DNA of 64,000 nt from an uncultured Litoreibacter sp. (GCA_947492995.1 CANLOU010000003.1:1-64000), one strand, 5' to 3'; counted from the first letter of the stretch, positions 32,962 through 42,518 are shown. The notes: generated by a model from the letters alone, not told the origin. Numbers and translations are program-made.

Positions 32962-33215
32962 ATGGCCGGGTTGCCCGCAGGGCATACGCCGTAGACCTCA
33001 GACGTTTGGCCATCGGGCGCGAAATAGGGCCAGTTGACCTTTGGTAAAGCACCATTTCTCGGGTGCTATAAAGGGCGAGGAAAGATTTTTATTTATATAT
33101 AACAACGCTGTATCAAGTTTTAATTGTTTCCAAATCAACAACAAGATTAGCGCAAATTGAGGACACAATCTCAAAATAACTTCTGGTTAACCAAATCTGA
33201 AACGGGGCCAGAAGA
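32962..33215 (+). promoter_or_regulatory. AT-rich upstream region of the polysaccharide operon
   Basis: The first 100 bases are GC-rich with no plus-strand gene. From about 33080 the sequence becomes strongly AT-rich: GATTTTTATTTATATATAA (33084-33102) and then AT-rich sequence to 33180. A perfect 10-base palindrome TGGTTAACCA sits at 33184-33193; its left part TTCTGGTTAA (33181-33190) recurs exactly at 42601-42610 before the RTX gene. This probably contains the operon promoter and a regulator site. Confidence 0.5.
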
Positions 33216-34583
33216 ATGAATATGATGCTGAATTCCGCGCTGAACGTGCAACGAGCTGAAGAGGTAGAAAGCCCAATCCGGCTGATCTTGAACAATGACG
33301 CCGAAAAGGCGTCGTTCGAGAATGTTGCAGTTGTTGGGCTTGGCTATGTCGGGCTTCCCTTGGCTGTGTCGCTCGCCAAACACTTCAAGCAGGTTTCCGG
33401 TTTCGACATTTCGACCCGCCGCATCGCGGAAATTGAAAACGGCTACGACTCGACCCACGAAATAGACGCAGCTGAGTTGGAAGGCTGTGGGCTGAAGATC
33501 AGCACGCAAGCCTCTTCGCTTGCCGATTGCTCCTTTTTCATCGTGACAGTGCCAACACCTATCAACGACGCCAATCAACCAGACCTCAGCCCGTTGGTCT
33601 CGGCCTGCGAGATGATCGGGCCGTACATCAAGAAGGGCGACGTGGTCGTCTTTGAATCAACGGTTTACCCCGGCGTCACCGAGGACTTCTGCGCACCATT
33701 GCTTGAGAAAGCATCCGGTCTGGCGTGGGGTAAAGATTTCGGGCTTGGCTACAGCCCCGAACGTATCAACCCGGGCGACAAAGTGAATACCGTTGAAAAC
33801 ACGGTCAAAGTGATCTCTGGGGACACGCCTGAAACACTCAAGCGCGTCAAGGCCGTCTACGACATGGTCATCAAGGCAGGCTTGCACGAAGCCGAAAGCA
33901 TCAAGGTTGCCGAGGCGTCCAAAGTGCTTGAGAACACACAGCGTGACGTCAACATCGCGCTGATGAATGAGATGTCGGTGATCTGCGACAAGGTGGGCAT
34001 TGATACAACCGACGTGATTAACGCGGCTGGCACGAAATGGAATTTCCTGAAATTCACGCCGGGCCTTGTCGGCGGCCACTGTATTGGCGTCGATCCATAT
34101 TATCTGGCGTCTTTGGCTGAAAAAGTGGGCCACAACCCACAGGTCATTCTCGCCGGTCGCCGCACGAATGATAACATGGTGCGCCACGTGGCAGACGCAA
34201 CGCTGCGCCTGATGATTAAGAAGGGCGGCGACATGGCCAAGATGCGGGTTGGCGTCTGCGGTATCGCGTTCAAAGAAAACGTGCCGGACATTCGCAATTC
34301 AAAAGCGATTGAGGTCATTGAAATGCTGCGCGGTTGGGGCATCACTCCGATGGTTCATGACACGCATTGCTCACCCGAGGTCGCCAAAATGGCTGGCATT
34401 GAGCTGTGCAGCGACGAAGACATGAACGCCTTGGATGTGATGGTTCTGGCCACACCTCACAAGGAATATGCCGAAGATCCTTATTTTCCTCGGAAAATTC
34501 GCACAGGCGGCGTATTCGTGGACGTAAGAGGAGTGTTCCGTAACTCCCAAGAAACAAAGCCGCTTCACTACTGGGCGCTATAA
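33216..34583 (+). CDS. Nucleotide-sugar dehydrogenase (UDP-HexNAc/UDP-glucose 6-dehydrogenase type)
   Basis: A 455-aa NAD-dependent enzyme that oxidises the C6 hydroxyl of a UDP-sugar to a carboxylate. The Rossmann motif is NVAVVGLGYVGLPLA (36-50), the family FESTVYPGVTEDF lies near 146, and the catalytic cysteine is Cys289 in GGHCIGVDPYY. The early SGFDISTRRIAEIENGYDST is closer to the TviB/WbpA branch (UDP-N-acetylhexosamine dehydrogenases) than to classical UDP-glucose dehydrogenases, but the substrate cannot be fixed from sequence. It is the first gene of the polysaccharide operon and would supply an acidic sugar precursor. Confidence 0.93.
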   Translation: MNMMLNSALNVQRAEEVESPIRLILNNDAEKASFENVAVVGLGYVGLPLAVSLAKHFKQVSGFDISTRRIAEIENGYDSTHEIDAAELEGCGLKISTQASSLADCSFFIVTVPTPINDANQPDLSPLVSACEMIGPYIKKGDVVVFESTVYPGVTEDFCAPLLEKASGLAWGKDFGLGYSPERINPGDKVNTVENTVKVISGDTPETLKRVKAVYDMVIKAGLHEAESIKVAEASKVLENTQRDVNIALMNEMSVICDKVGIDTTDVINAAGTKWNFLKFTPGLVGGHCIGVDPYYLASLAEKVGHNPQVILAGRRTNDNMVRHVADATLRLMIKKGGDMAKMRVGVCGIAFKENVPDIRNSKAIEVIEMLRGWGITPMVHDTHCSPEVAKMAGIELCSDEDMNALDVMVLATPHKEYAEDPYFPRKIRTGGVFVDVRGVFRNSQETKPLHYWAL

Positions 34584-34618
34584 AAACAAGAAAAGACGAC
34601 GCGAAAGGGGCTCGCGAC

Positions 34619-36628
34619 ATGTTCAACGTTACACCAATCGGGTCGTGCCGTATCACGACACCGCTTCGCCGTGGTCAGTCCATCCATGGTTTCCATCTGA
34701 ACTTGGATCGGTGCTATGGCTACTGTCATTCGCCGGCGGAGGCGGTCCAAATGGCCCGCTTCATGCAGGGGCAGGTGGACATCCCATTGGACATTTGGCC
34801 GCTGGTGTCTCGCAAGCATGATTTGGCGGTCTTGTCTGGCAGCCAACATACGACATCAGACCTTTATGTGATCGAATTGGCCTCAGCCAAACAAATCACC
34901 ATCGACGGGGTGTCGATCCAACTCAACTACCTGAACGCCACCTATACAGAGTTCTTCGCGGAACGCCGCCGCGCAAGGTCGTTCTGGACCTTGGCCGAGG
35001 CGGGCGATGCCGACGCCATTGCAGCATTCCTTCAAGAGACTTGGACGGCAACACCTGAACAAATTGAACAAGCGGCTCTGTTGGTCCGCATTCGGTTGCA
35101 AATGGTGACGGCTGAAAGCCTCCGCACAGATATTGAGACGCTCAACGCGCTATTGCCGGATGTTTTGTTCGTCTCGCATGTCGATGCGCGCAAATCTGAT
35201 GGGCAAACCATCCGGTCACGATCGGCTTTCATTCAGATGGTGAAAGAACAGGTCACCGATGCGGGGTGCAAGTTTTTCAACCCAACCGACCTGATGGCGG
35301 AATATGGGCAGACCAACGCAATTGAGGATGAAAGTGCGGGGCTTGCGCATTTCACGGAAGCTTTCGCCGATGGGATGATGCAGCACTGGATGCGTCAGGT
35401 CATCGCGCCTAAGACAGATCAGGCGGCGCTTCACACAGGCAACGAAAACCAGCTACGTCCGCAGGTTCTCGCAGCCTGCGAGCAAAGCGCGTTTGTGGAC
35501 ATTCGTGCGCGCCTGTCGGCACTTGCCGGGAAGGGGGCAAATGTTGCGTCCTTGTTGACCGACACCAACCAAGCCCAGGTGCAAGCCCAATCGGTGTTTT
35601 CAAAGTTCAGCATGGAGGCGGCCCAGTCCAACCTGTCGGTGGACGAGTGGTGCGGCCTGATAATGGGTGCGGCAAAGCTTGGGTTGTTTGATGCGGCGAC
35701 TGAACTTGCAAACCTTGCGCCGCAGCCTTTGCCCGCACTGACCGCTCTTTGCGTCGCCGACCTGGCGTCGCTTGCTGGTGACGTTGATGCGGCGATTTCT
35801 TTTTATGCAACAGCCGCCAAACAAGACAAACCGCGCGCCTATGCGCAGATCGCCAAGATTGCGCTCGGGCAGGGTTTGAACCCGTTGGCTCAAATAGGTG
35901 CTGCGGAACGCGCTAAATTTCTGGCAGCGGTGCCGCCGATTGAACGTGTTCAATTGCTCCAGCTCGACGGGGCCTCCTTTGCTGAGGCTCTGCCGCAATC
36001 GGCCACAGCAGACGAAGCCCGTCAGGTTGTGTCCTATTTGGCCAGTCATCACGGGATCGGCTACGCGGCAGAGGTGTTGGGAACATGGCGCGAAGGCCAA
36101 GGCTCGGACCGCATCCGCGATGAAGCTCTCATTTCGATGCTGGACCGCTGGATCGAAACGGCGCTCGTAGCCGACAATGCGGTCGACCGTATTCACGGGC
36201 TGAACGCGGTGCTGTTCGCCTCACCGCGCCACGGACCGGCGCGAAATGCAATGCGCGATGCCCGTAAAGACCTTGTCGAACGTATTCGCGCGGCTGGCAG
36301 AACCGACGACATCGAGACGCTGGACGCGCTGACAATCGAGGCATCTGCGCTGGCAACGGATTTGCCAGAACTTGATCTGTGGCGCGCGCGCCTCCGGTTC
36401 AAGCTGGGTGAATTTGAAACAGCAATCGCGCTGGGCCAATCGGCGGCACGATATATGCCCGACACAATCAATGTCTGGGTGTTGTTGATGCGCGCAGCGG
36501 TCAAAATAAATGATCAAAGCAGAGCGGTATTATTTGCACATAAGGTCAAAAATCTGGCATGTACGAAAACAGCTGCCCTGAGTTCTGAGGCTGAAGCGTT
36601 GCTTCAGGCCAATTTGGTTGAGGTCTAG
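34619..36628 (+). CDS. SGNH/GSCFA-like N-terminal domain with helical-repeat C-terminus, polysaccharide locus
   Basis: A 669-aa cytoplasmic protein. The opening FNVTPIGSCRITTPL and the later VSHVDARKSDGQTIRSRSAF and CKFFNPTDLMAEYG resemble the GSCFA/SGNH-like hydrolase domains found in polysaccharide loci, with the GSC block carrying the presumed nucleophile region. After about residue 300 the sequence becomes a chain of alanine-rich helices (AADLASLAGDVDAAISFYATA and others), most likely TPR-like solenoid repeats. It could add or remove an acyl group on the glycan, or act as a scaffold. It lies 35 bases after the dehydrogenase gene and its stop overlaps the next start region. Confidence 0.65.
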   Translation: MFNVTPIGSCRITTPLRRGQSIHGFHLNLDRCYGYCHSPAEAVQMARFMQGQVDIPLDIWPLVSRKHDLAVLSGSQHTTSDLYVIELASAKQITIDGVSIQLNYLNATYTEFFAERRRARSFWTLAEAGDADAIAAFLQETWTATPEQIEQAALLVRIRLQMVTAESLRTDIETLNALLPDVLFVSHVDARKSDGQTIRSRSAFIQMVKEQVTDAGCKFFNPTDLMAEYGQTNAIEDESAGLAHFTEAFADGMMQHWMRQVIAPKTDQAALHTGNENQLRPQVLAACEQSAFVDIRARLSALAGKGANVASLLTDTNQAQVQAQSVFSKFSMEAAQSNLSVDEWCGLIMGAAKLGLFDAATELANLAPQPLPALTALCVADLASLAGDVDAAISFYATAAKQDKPRAYAQIAKIALGQGLNPLAQIGAAERAKFLAAVPPIERVQLLQLDGASFAEALPQSATADEARQVVSYLASHHGIGYAAEVLGTWREGQGSDRIRDEALISMLDRWIETALVADNAVDRIHGLNAVLFASPRHGPARNAMRDARKDLVERIRAAGRTDDIETLDALTIEASALATDLPELDLWRARLRFKLGEFETAIALGQSAARYMPDTINVWVLLMRAAVKINDQSRAVLFAHKVKNLACTKTAALSSEAEALLQANLVEV

Positions 36629-36630
36629 TG

Positions 36631-38580
36631 ATGCAGCAGCTGTCACAAATACTGAATTTCGCGCCCGGGGCCCCGGCGCTGGAAAAGGCGGTCTCGGAAG
36701 AAATTCACGAGGTCAGCAAAGGCGTGACTTCGCCTGAGCAGGCGCGCCAGGTATTTGAGAAGCTGGAACCCCTTATCAAGACATACCGTGCCGATCAGGA
36801 CCTCGCGATTGCGTGCGGGCTGTTGTTGGAAAAGCAGCGTATCACCAAGGGCATGCGGATCATTTGGAATGATTTGTGCAGTCTCTACCCCGAGGACCTG
36901 ACGGCCCTGCGGATGCTGATGCGCTGGTACCGCCGCGATCAACAAACCGCAGCTGGCATCGAAATGATCGCCGAGATGTTCCCCGACAGCTGGTACAGCC
37001 TGGAGCAGGCGCACAAAGCCATTCTTGGTCTGGCAGAGCTGAAGGCTTGGGAAGAGATCGACCAGGTCATGGCCTGTATTCTGGTTCTTCACTCGCAGGA
37101 TCGCCCGATCCGCATGAAATACATCAAAATCCTCAACGAACAGTCGCGGTTCGCAGAGGCCGCAAAAATTGCAGACAGCGTCGAGGGGCAGTCCAGCATG
37201 GGGCAGGCGTCGCAAGACTTGCTTGGCTCCGTCAATCGCTGCGCTGCGACCATGCAAAAGCACAACCGGGAAAACGCCGCAGATGTCATCGCCGACATCA
37301 TTGATATGGCCGATGCGCCGCGCCCCTTGCGCAGTTCCGACCGCGTTGTTTTCTTTTCAGGGCAACTCGGGACAGGTGGTGCTGAACGCCAGATGACCCG
37401 TATTGCCTGTGCGTTCAAGAAGCTGCATGCCGACGGCGACCCGCTTGGCCGGGACCCAAAGGTCTGGGTCAAGCACGCAACCGCGGCAAAGGGCGCCGAC
37501 TTTTACCTGCCACTTCTAAAGGACAACGGCGTCGACACGCGTATCCTCGCTGAGGAACGTGATGTGGCCTTGGCCGAGCTGGAAGACGTCTCTGATGACA
37601 TCAAGGAACTGCTCGAACTGCTCGCACCCGATGTGCTGCGTCACACGTGCATGCTGGTGAAGATGTTTCGCGAGGACCAGACCGATGTGGCCTATCTTTG
37701 GCAGGATGGCGGGATCGTACAATCCGCAATTGCCGCGATTTTGGCCGGGGTCCCGCGGATTGTGACATCGTTCCGCGGTCTGCCACCCAATTTGCGACCC
37801 AACCTCTACCGCGACGAATTGCCGGTTCTTTATGCCGCCCTCGCGCGCCTGCCGCATGTGACGTTCACGGCCAATAGCCAGAAGGCTGCAACCGCCTATG
37901 AGGAATGGCTTTCTTTGGAGGCGGGCGACGTCATCGTCGTCCCCAATGCCATCCCGCATGTGCTCGCCGATGGTGACGACTCAGATCACGCCTATTGGGC
38001 CGACATTCTCGATGCCTCTCACTCTTGCACAAAAACCGTGCTGGGCGTCTTCCGCTTCGACCAGAACAAGCGGCCATTGGACTGGATCAACATGGCCGCG
38101 CGCTTGCTCAAGACGCGTGACGACACGCGCTTTGTCATGCTTGGGAACGGGGCTTTGATGGCCGACAGTCAAGCGCTGGTCAAAGAGCTTGGCCTGTCCG
38201 ACCGGATCTTCATTGCGGGCATTCGCAGCAATGTGGGCTTCTATATGCACCGCGCGGATTTGCTGGTTCACCTCGCCGAAATGGAAGGGTTGCCCAATGT
38301 GTTGATCGAGTCGCAGCTCGCCGGCACACCGGTTCTAGCAACACCTGCCGGCGGAACCGACGAGGTCGTCTTTGATGGTGTCACGGGCCACATCTTGTCA
38401 GACGCGACAACGCTGCCGCTAGACGAGTTGGACCAAGCGCTTGAACGACTTTTGTCTGACGAGGACGCGCTGGCGCGCCTTGGCGCATCCGCGATGATGC
38501 AGTCGGGCGACCGCTTTTCGGTCAACACCATACTCGGGCGCACAACCGAGATCTTCAATTCAACCAAAGTGGACACATAA
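36631..38580 (+). CDS. Glycosyltransferase (GT4-like, GT-B fold) with N-terminal helical repeats
   Basis: A 649-aa protein. The first about 230 residues are helical (TPR-like, ending near RPLRSSDRV). A GT-B glycosyltransferase follows: the N-terminal Rossmann half starts at VVFFSGQLGTGGAERQMTR, and the C-terminal half has the EX7E-type motif EGLPNVLIE (about residues 552-560) followed by SQLAGTPVLATPAGGTDEV. It would transfer a sugar from a nucleotide donor during chain synthesis. A GTG at 36628 overlaps the previous stop by one base; the ATG directly after it is taken as the start. The helical front part resembles the tail of the preceding protein, so both may dock to the same complex. Confidence 0.9.
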   Translation: MQQLSQILNFAPGAPALEKAVSEEIHEVSKGVTSPEQARQVFEKLEPLIKTYRADQDLAIACGLLLEKQRITKGMRIIWNDLCSLYPEDLTALRMLMRWYRRDQQTAAGIEMIAEMFPDSWYSLEQAHKAILGLAELKAWEEIDQVMACILVLHSQDRPIRMKYIKILNEQSRFAEAAKIADSVEGQSSMGQASQDLLGSVNRCAATMQKHNRENAADVIADIIDMADAPRPLRSSDRVVFFSGQLGTGGAERQMTRIACAFKKLHADGDPLGRDPKVWVKHATAAKGADFYLPLLKDNGVDTRILAEERDVALAELEDVSDDIKELLELLAPDVLRHTCMLVKMFREDQTDVAYLWQDGGIVQSAIAAILAGVPRIVTSFRGLPPNLRPNLYRDELPVLYAALARLPHVTFTANSQKAATAYEEWLSLEAGDVIVVPNAIPHVLADGDDSDHAYWADILDASHSCTKTVLGVFRFDQNKRPLDWINMAARLLKTRDDTRFVMLGNGALMADSQALVKELGLSDRIFIAGIRSNVGFYMHRADLLVHLAEMEGLPNVLIESQLAGTPVLATPAGGTDEVVFDGVTGHILSDATTLPLDELDQALERLLSDEDALARLGASAMMQSGDRFSVNTILGRTTEIFNSTKVDT

Positions 38581-39594
38581 ATGAGAACGGTACTTGTCAC
38601 CGGCACTGCGGGCTTCATCGGATTTCACCTCGCAAAACATCTGTTGGATGAGGGCTTCGCTGTCGTGGGCTTCGACGGGCTGACGGATTACTACGACGTC
38701 AACCTCAAGAAAGAGCGCCACAAAATTCTGGAGCAGAACCCGAACTTCCAGGCCCATATCGGGATGCTTGAGGACTTCGATTTTCTGTCCAAAACCGTCA
38801 CGGCAGCCAAGCCAGATGTGATCGTGCATCTCGCGGCCCAAGCCGGGGTCCGCTACAGCCTCGAAAACCCGCGCGCCTATGTCGACACCAATCTGGTGGG
38901 CACGTTCAATCTGATGGAGGTCGCCCGCGAGCTGGCAGTCGATCACTTGCTGATGGCGTCAACGTCCTCCGTCTACGGTGGCAACACACAGATGCCGTTT
39001 GAGGAAACGCAAAAGACCGAGTTGCCGCTGACGCTTTACGCCGCCACCAAAAAGGCGAACGAGGCGATGGCGCATTCCTATTCCCACCTGTGGCACATCC
39101 CGACGACCATGTTCCGCTTCTTCACAGTCTATGGCCCATATGGCCGACCTGACCTCGCCCTGTTCAAATTCGTGCGGGCTGCGTTGGCGGACGAGGCTAT
39201 CGACGTCTACAACCACGGCAAAATGGCGCGGGACTTCACCTATGTTGGCGATCTGGTGCACTCCATTCGCTTGTTGATTGACGCGGTGCCGCCCAAGCCG
39301 GATGCCGGTGCAGAGCCGGTTGAGGGCGACAGCCTCAGCCCGGTGGCTCCGTTCCGGACAATGAACATCGGCAACGGCCAGCGCGTACAGCTGATGGAAT
39401 TCATCTCCGAGATCGAAGACGCGCTGGGGCAGCCAATCAAGAAAAACATGATGGAAATGCAAAAGGGCGACGTGCCCGGCACATGGGCCAACACCGATCT
39501 TCTGGAACGGCTGACGGGCTACCGGCCCAACACGTCAACCAAAGACGGCATCCGCACTTTCGTGGATTGGTACCGCGAGTATTACAAGGTCTAG
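38581..39594 (+). CDS. NAD-dependent sugar epimerase (UDP-glucuronate 4-epimerase type)
   Basis: A 337-aa extended short-chain dehydrogenase. The NAD-binding motif is TGTAGFIGFHLA near residues 7-18; the catalytic SSVYG and Tyr-x3-Lys (LYAATKKANE) are present. The block YDVNLKKERHKIL and the closing YREYYKV are characteristic of UDP-glucuronate 4-epimerases, which interconvert UDP-glucuronate and UDP-galacturonate. Together with the dehydrogenase at the head of the operon this points to an acidic polysaccharide. Its ATG follows directly on the stop of the glycosyltransferase. Confidence 0.93.
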   Translation: MRTVLVTGTAGFIGFHLAKHLLDEGFAVVGFDGLTDYYDVNLKKERHKILEQNPNFQAHIGMLEDFDFLSKTVTAAKPDVIVHLAAQAGVRYSLENPRAYVDTNLVGTFNLMEVARELAVDHLLMASTSSVYGGNTQMPFEETQKTELPLTLYAATKKANEAMAHSYSHLWHIPTTMFRFFTVYGPYGRPDLALFKFVRAALADEAIDVYNHGKMARDFTYVGDLVHSIRLLIDAVPPKPDAGAEPVEGDSLSPVAPFRTMNIGNGQRVQLMEFISEIEDALGQPIKKNMMEMQKGDVPGTWANTDLLERLTGYRPNTSTKDGIRTFVDWYREYYKV

Positions 39595-39598
39595 GACG

Positions 39599-40393
39599 GT
39601 GGCAACGGCTGAACATATCACTCCACCCGGTGCGCTGACCCGCATCGCTGTGCTGCTGGAACGGGAGCGCCGGACGCGCTTTTCGGGCGGCAATCTGGGG
39701 TATTTGTGGGCCTTTATCACGCCGGTGGTCTGGATCGGGCTCATTGTGGCGCTGTTTTGGTTTCTCCAACGCACGCCGCCGATCCATGTGGGCCCCGAGA
39801 TTTTCATCGCCACGGGCATTCTGCCCTATCTGATCTTTCGCCAGACCGTGACGTCGCTTAGCCGCACATTGGCGGCCAATCGCTACATGCGCTATCTACG
39901 CCCAGTGTCCAACAACGACATTCTGACGGCGACGATGATGTTAGAGGCGTTCAATATGCTGGCCACGTCGGCGTTGATCTTTCTTGGGGTGACCTTTCTG
40001 TTTGGCAGCGCGTTGCCCGCTTCCCTGCCGGGGCTGGGCTTGGCACTGGGTCTGGCTTGGTTGCTTGGCTGCGGCATTGGCCGCTTTGTGGCGGCCGCAG
40101 GCCTGCTCAGCGATGCGTTTGCCCGTTCTGTGCCATTGGTGCTGCGCCCGCTTTTCTGGCTGTCAGGCATTTTCTACACGGCGACTGACTTGTCCAAAAC
40201 GTTGCAGGACCTGCTCTGGTACAGTCCGTTTTTGCATGTGACAGAGCTGGTGCGAGAGGCTTATTTCCTGGGCTTCGTGTCTCCGATGGCGACCATTTGG
40301 TACCCTGTTGCGGTAGCAACCGCCTTCTATTTGGCGTCGGTCCCGCTTGAGCAGTTCGCAACCCGGAGGCGCATCATGCGGAACCGGCTATGA
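39599..40393 (+). CDS. ABC-2 type polysaccharide export permease (KpsM-like)
   Basis: A 264-aa inner-membrane permease with six hydrophobic segments, starting with a GTG at 39599. The pattern NLGYLWAFITPVVWIGLIVALF, then FIATGILPYLIFRQTV and a final segment before the basic RRRIMRNRL tail is that of the ABC-2 permeases exporting capsule polysaccharide. It overlaps the ATPase gene by 4 bases. It would move a finished, lipid-linked chain across the inner membrane. Confidence 0.88.
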   Translation: MATAEHITPPGALTRIAVLLERERRTRFSGGNLGYLWAFITPVVWIGLIVALFWFLQRTPPIHVGPEIFIATGILPYLIFRQTVTSLSRTLAANRYMRYLRPVSNNDILTATMMLEAFNMLATSALIFLGVTFLFGSALPASLPGLGLALGLAWLLGCGIGRFVAAAGLLSDAFARSVPLVLRPLFWLSGIFYTATDLSKTLQDLLWYSPFLHVTELVREAYFLGFVSPMATIWYPVAVATAFYLASVPLEQFATRRRIMRNRL

Positions 40394-41082
40394 TAGCGCT
40401 CAACATGGTCAGCTTGTCCACGCCGGGGTTCTTCTACCGCGAGCCAATTCTGCAAGACGCAAACGTAGTGTTCGAATTCGGGGCGCGCGTCGGCATTCTC
40501 GCAACGCCCGGTAGCGGTAAGTCATCAATCGCGCGCATGCTGGCGGGCATTGACCAGCCTGACCGGGGGACGGTGCGACACGCGGGGCGCGTAAGCTGGC
40601 CAATCGGGTTCGCGGGCTTTTTGCATCCCAACCTGACCGTGCGCGAAAACCTCAATAATTTTGCGCGCCTCGTCGGGATGCACCCCAAGGCCGTCATCGG
40701 GTTTTGCCGCGATCACTTTGCCATCGACTACCCCGAGACCAAGATGATGCAGGACCTGTCACCAACGCAACGCGCCTTGCTCAGCTATGCATGCGCGTTG
40801 TCAGTGGACGGCCCCGCCACATGGATCGCAGACGAGGTTATCACTGTCGGAGAGCCGCATGAACGTGCGGCCTGCGACGCGGTGTTGGCGGAGCGGCTAA
40901 AATCCGGGGGGTTGGTGTTCTTGTCGCGAAATGCGCGGCAACTCAGCAAATACTGCGATCAATTCTTTGTCCTTCTGAACCAGCGGCTGGTGCCTTGCGA
41001 TGACCTCGCAGTTGCACAGCAAGCGCTCGATCTGTCCAAACGTCCGGCCGCTGCGCCGGACCTGAAAGCACAACATGTCTAA
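40390..41082 (+). CDS. Polysaccharide ABC exporter ATPase (KpsT-like) with degenerate motifs
   Basis: A 230-aa ABC ATPase that partners the permease at 39599. Motifs are recognisable but altered: Walker A is ATPGSGKSS (38-46, the first glycine replaced by alanine), the signature is LSPTQRALLSYACAL (123 onward) in place of LSGG, and Walker B is ATWIADEVI (D148-E149). KpsT-type ATPases tolerate variant signatures (SSGM-type), but this one is further from consensus. The start overlaps the permease stop by 4 bases and its own end overlaps the next gene by 8 bases, so the three are tightly coupled. Confidence 0.88.
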   Translation: MIALNMVSLSTPGFFYREPILQDANVVFEFGARVGILATPGSGKSSIARMLAGIDQPDRGTVRHAGRVSWPIGFAGFLHPNLTVRENLNNFARLVGMHPKAVIGFCRDHFAIDYPETKMMQDLSPTQRALLSYACALSVDGPATWIADEVITVGEPHERAACDAVLAERLKSGGLVFLSRNARQLSKYCDQFFVLLNQRLVPCDDLAVAQQALDLSKRPAAAPDLKAQHV

Positions 41083-42466
41083 CTCCAAACCCATTGATCC
41101 ATCCGAGGACGAGCGCATCAAAGCATGGCGCGCGGAGCGGGCCCGCATCGCGGAGGCGGACAAGGCGCAGCGCATTTTGCAAAAGGAAATGGAGCGCGCT
41201 CATGCCAATTCGGTGGCAAGCGAGTCTCGCGAAACAGCGGCAATGTCTTTGCTGTCGAAGGCGCAACCCGCTGCCGTCCAACCCCCACCGCCGCAACTCA
41301 GCACTCAACCCGCCGCTGTTCCCCCGGTGCAGTCGGCTCCGCGTGCAGCACCAGCGCCCACGCGCATCGTTCAGACCCCTGCGGCACGCGGGCATGGGCG
41401 CCTGTTTGCCGCAATGGTTTTGGCTCCGGTTTTGCTTGTGGCATTCTACCTGATCGCAATCGCCACGCCCTTGTACGAGGCGCGTTCGGTAATCGCGATT
41501 ACCAACTCTGCCGAGGCGGGCAATGCATCGCGTTCCGGCCTTCTTGGCGGCGTGCAAGGCCCCTCAAACCTGTCAGAAGTGTTCCGAGCGCATGCCTATG
41601 TGGAAAGCCAGGCCTTGATGGACGAGCTTGAAACAGAGCTCGGCCTGATCTCCGAATTCAGCGGATCAACCATTGATCCCATCAACCGCTTACGGACAAT
41701 CCCGGCCCTGTCGATGACCAAGAAAGCCAGGTTTGATCGCTATGTTCAATCCTCAGTCGACATCCAAAGTGGGCTGCTCACCCTTTATGTACGCGCGCCA
41801 AGCGAGGAGCAGGCAATCGCCGTATCCGAGGCAGTGTTGCGTCATACCGAGACGCAGGTGCGTGCGTTGGGCCAGCAGGTGTTCGATCAGCGTCAGGCCC
41901 ACACCACCAGCGTGCGCCTCGCCGCCGAGCAACAGGTCGCCGAGGCACAAGCCGCACTGGTCGCATTGCAAATCAAGTATCAGGAAGTCGATCCAAGAAA
42001 CCGCGTCGAAAGCATCTACACGACCATCAAAGATCTCGAAGCAGAGGCTCTGCGCCTCAATTCCGAGGTTCAGAGGGCCGATATTGCGGGCGTCGGCGAC
42101 AGCTCTCAGGCGCGGCAAAACGCAGCTTTGGAAGTCCGCATCCGCGAACAAATCGCGGAGCAACGCGCCCGCCTGGTGGCCCCCGACGCGTCCTCTGCAG
42201 GCTCGCTGAACACGCTCTTGATGGAATATGAATTGGCAACGCTTGAGCTGGGATTGGCCAGAGATGCGGTTCAAACTGCATTGAAAGCGCAGGCCGAGGC
42301 GGGGCAGGAAGCCGCGCTCAGCCGTAGCCTGTTTCAAGTGGTTGTCCCACCTCGGACCGCGCAAACTGCGACATTCCCGAAGATACCCGGAACCCTTGCA
42401 TTGGTCTTCGTACTGGCATTGGCGGCGTTCTCTGCGGTGATCATGTTTCGCGCGGCCAGAACCTAG
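41075..42466 (+). CDS. Capsule polysaccharide export inner-membrane protein (KpsE/CtrB-like)
   Basis: A 463-aa polysaccharide co-polymerase/export adaptor. A charged, proline-rich cytoplasmic N-terminus of about 108 residues precedes a membrane segment at 109-130 (FAAMVLAPVLLVAFYLIAIA). A large periplasmic region with coiled-coil helices (about 270-420) follows, then a second membrane segment at 436-458. This is the topology of KpsE/CtrB/BexC proteins, which link the ABC exporter to the outer-membrane channel. The proline/alanine-rich N-terminal extension is longer than in KpsE. No outer-membrane (KpsD/OPX) partner is in the window. Confidence 0.9.
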   Translation: MSNSKPIDPSEDERIKAWRAERARIAEADKAQRILQKEMERAHANSVASESRETAAMSLLSKAQPAAVQPPPPQLSTQPAAVPPVQSAPRAAPAPTRIVQTPAARGHGRLFAAMVLAPVLLVAFYLIAIATPLYEARSVIAITNSAEAGNASRSGLLGGVQGPSNLSEVFRAHAYVESQALMDELETELGLISEFSGSTIDPINRLRTIPALSMTKKARFDRYVQSSVDIQSGLLTLYVRAPSEEQAIAVSEAVLRHTETQVRALGQQVFDQRQAHTTSVRLAAEQQVAEAQAALVALQIKYQEVDPRNRVESIYTTIKDLEAEALRLNSEVQRADIAGVGDSSQARQNAALEVRIREQIAEQRARLVAPDASSAGSLNTLLMEYELATLELGLARDAVQTALKAQAEAGQEAALSRSLFQVVVPPRTAQTATFPKIPGTLALVFVLALAAFSAVIMFRAART

Positions 42467-42518
42467 GTCTCTGAAGCTAACATTGGCGGAAAAGGCATAG
42501 TAAGCATTTGTTATAAAT

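Noticed and set aside
32958-33055. Minus-strand stretch reading VNWPYFAPDGQTSEVYGV and ending at 32958
   Set aside because: Protein-like and possibly the last 30 codons of a lost gene, but there is a stop directly before it and no start or recognised family; too short to annotate.
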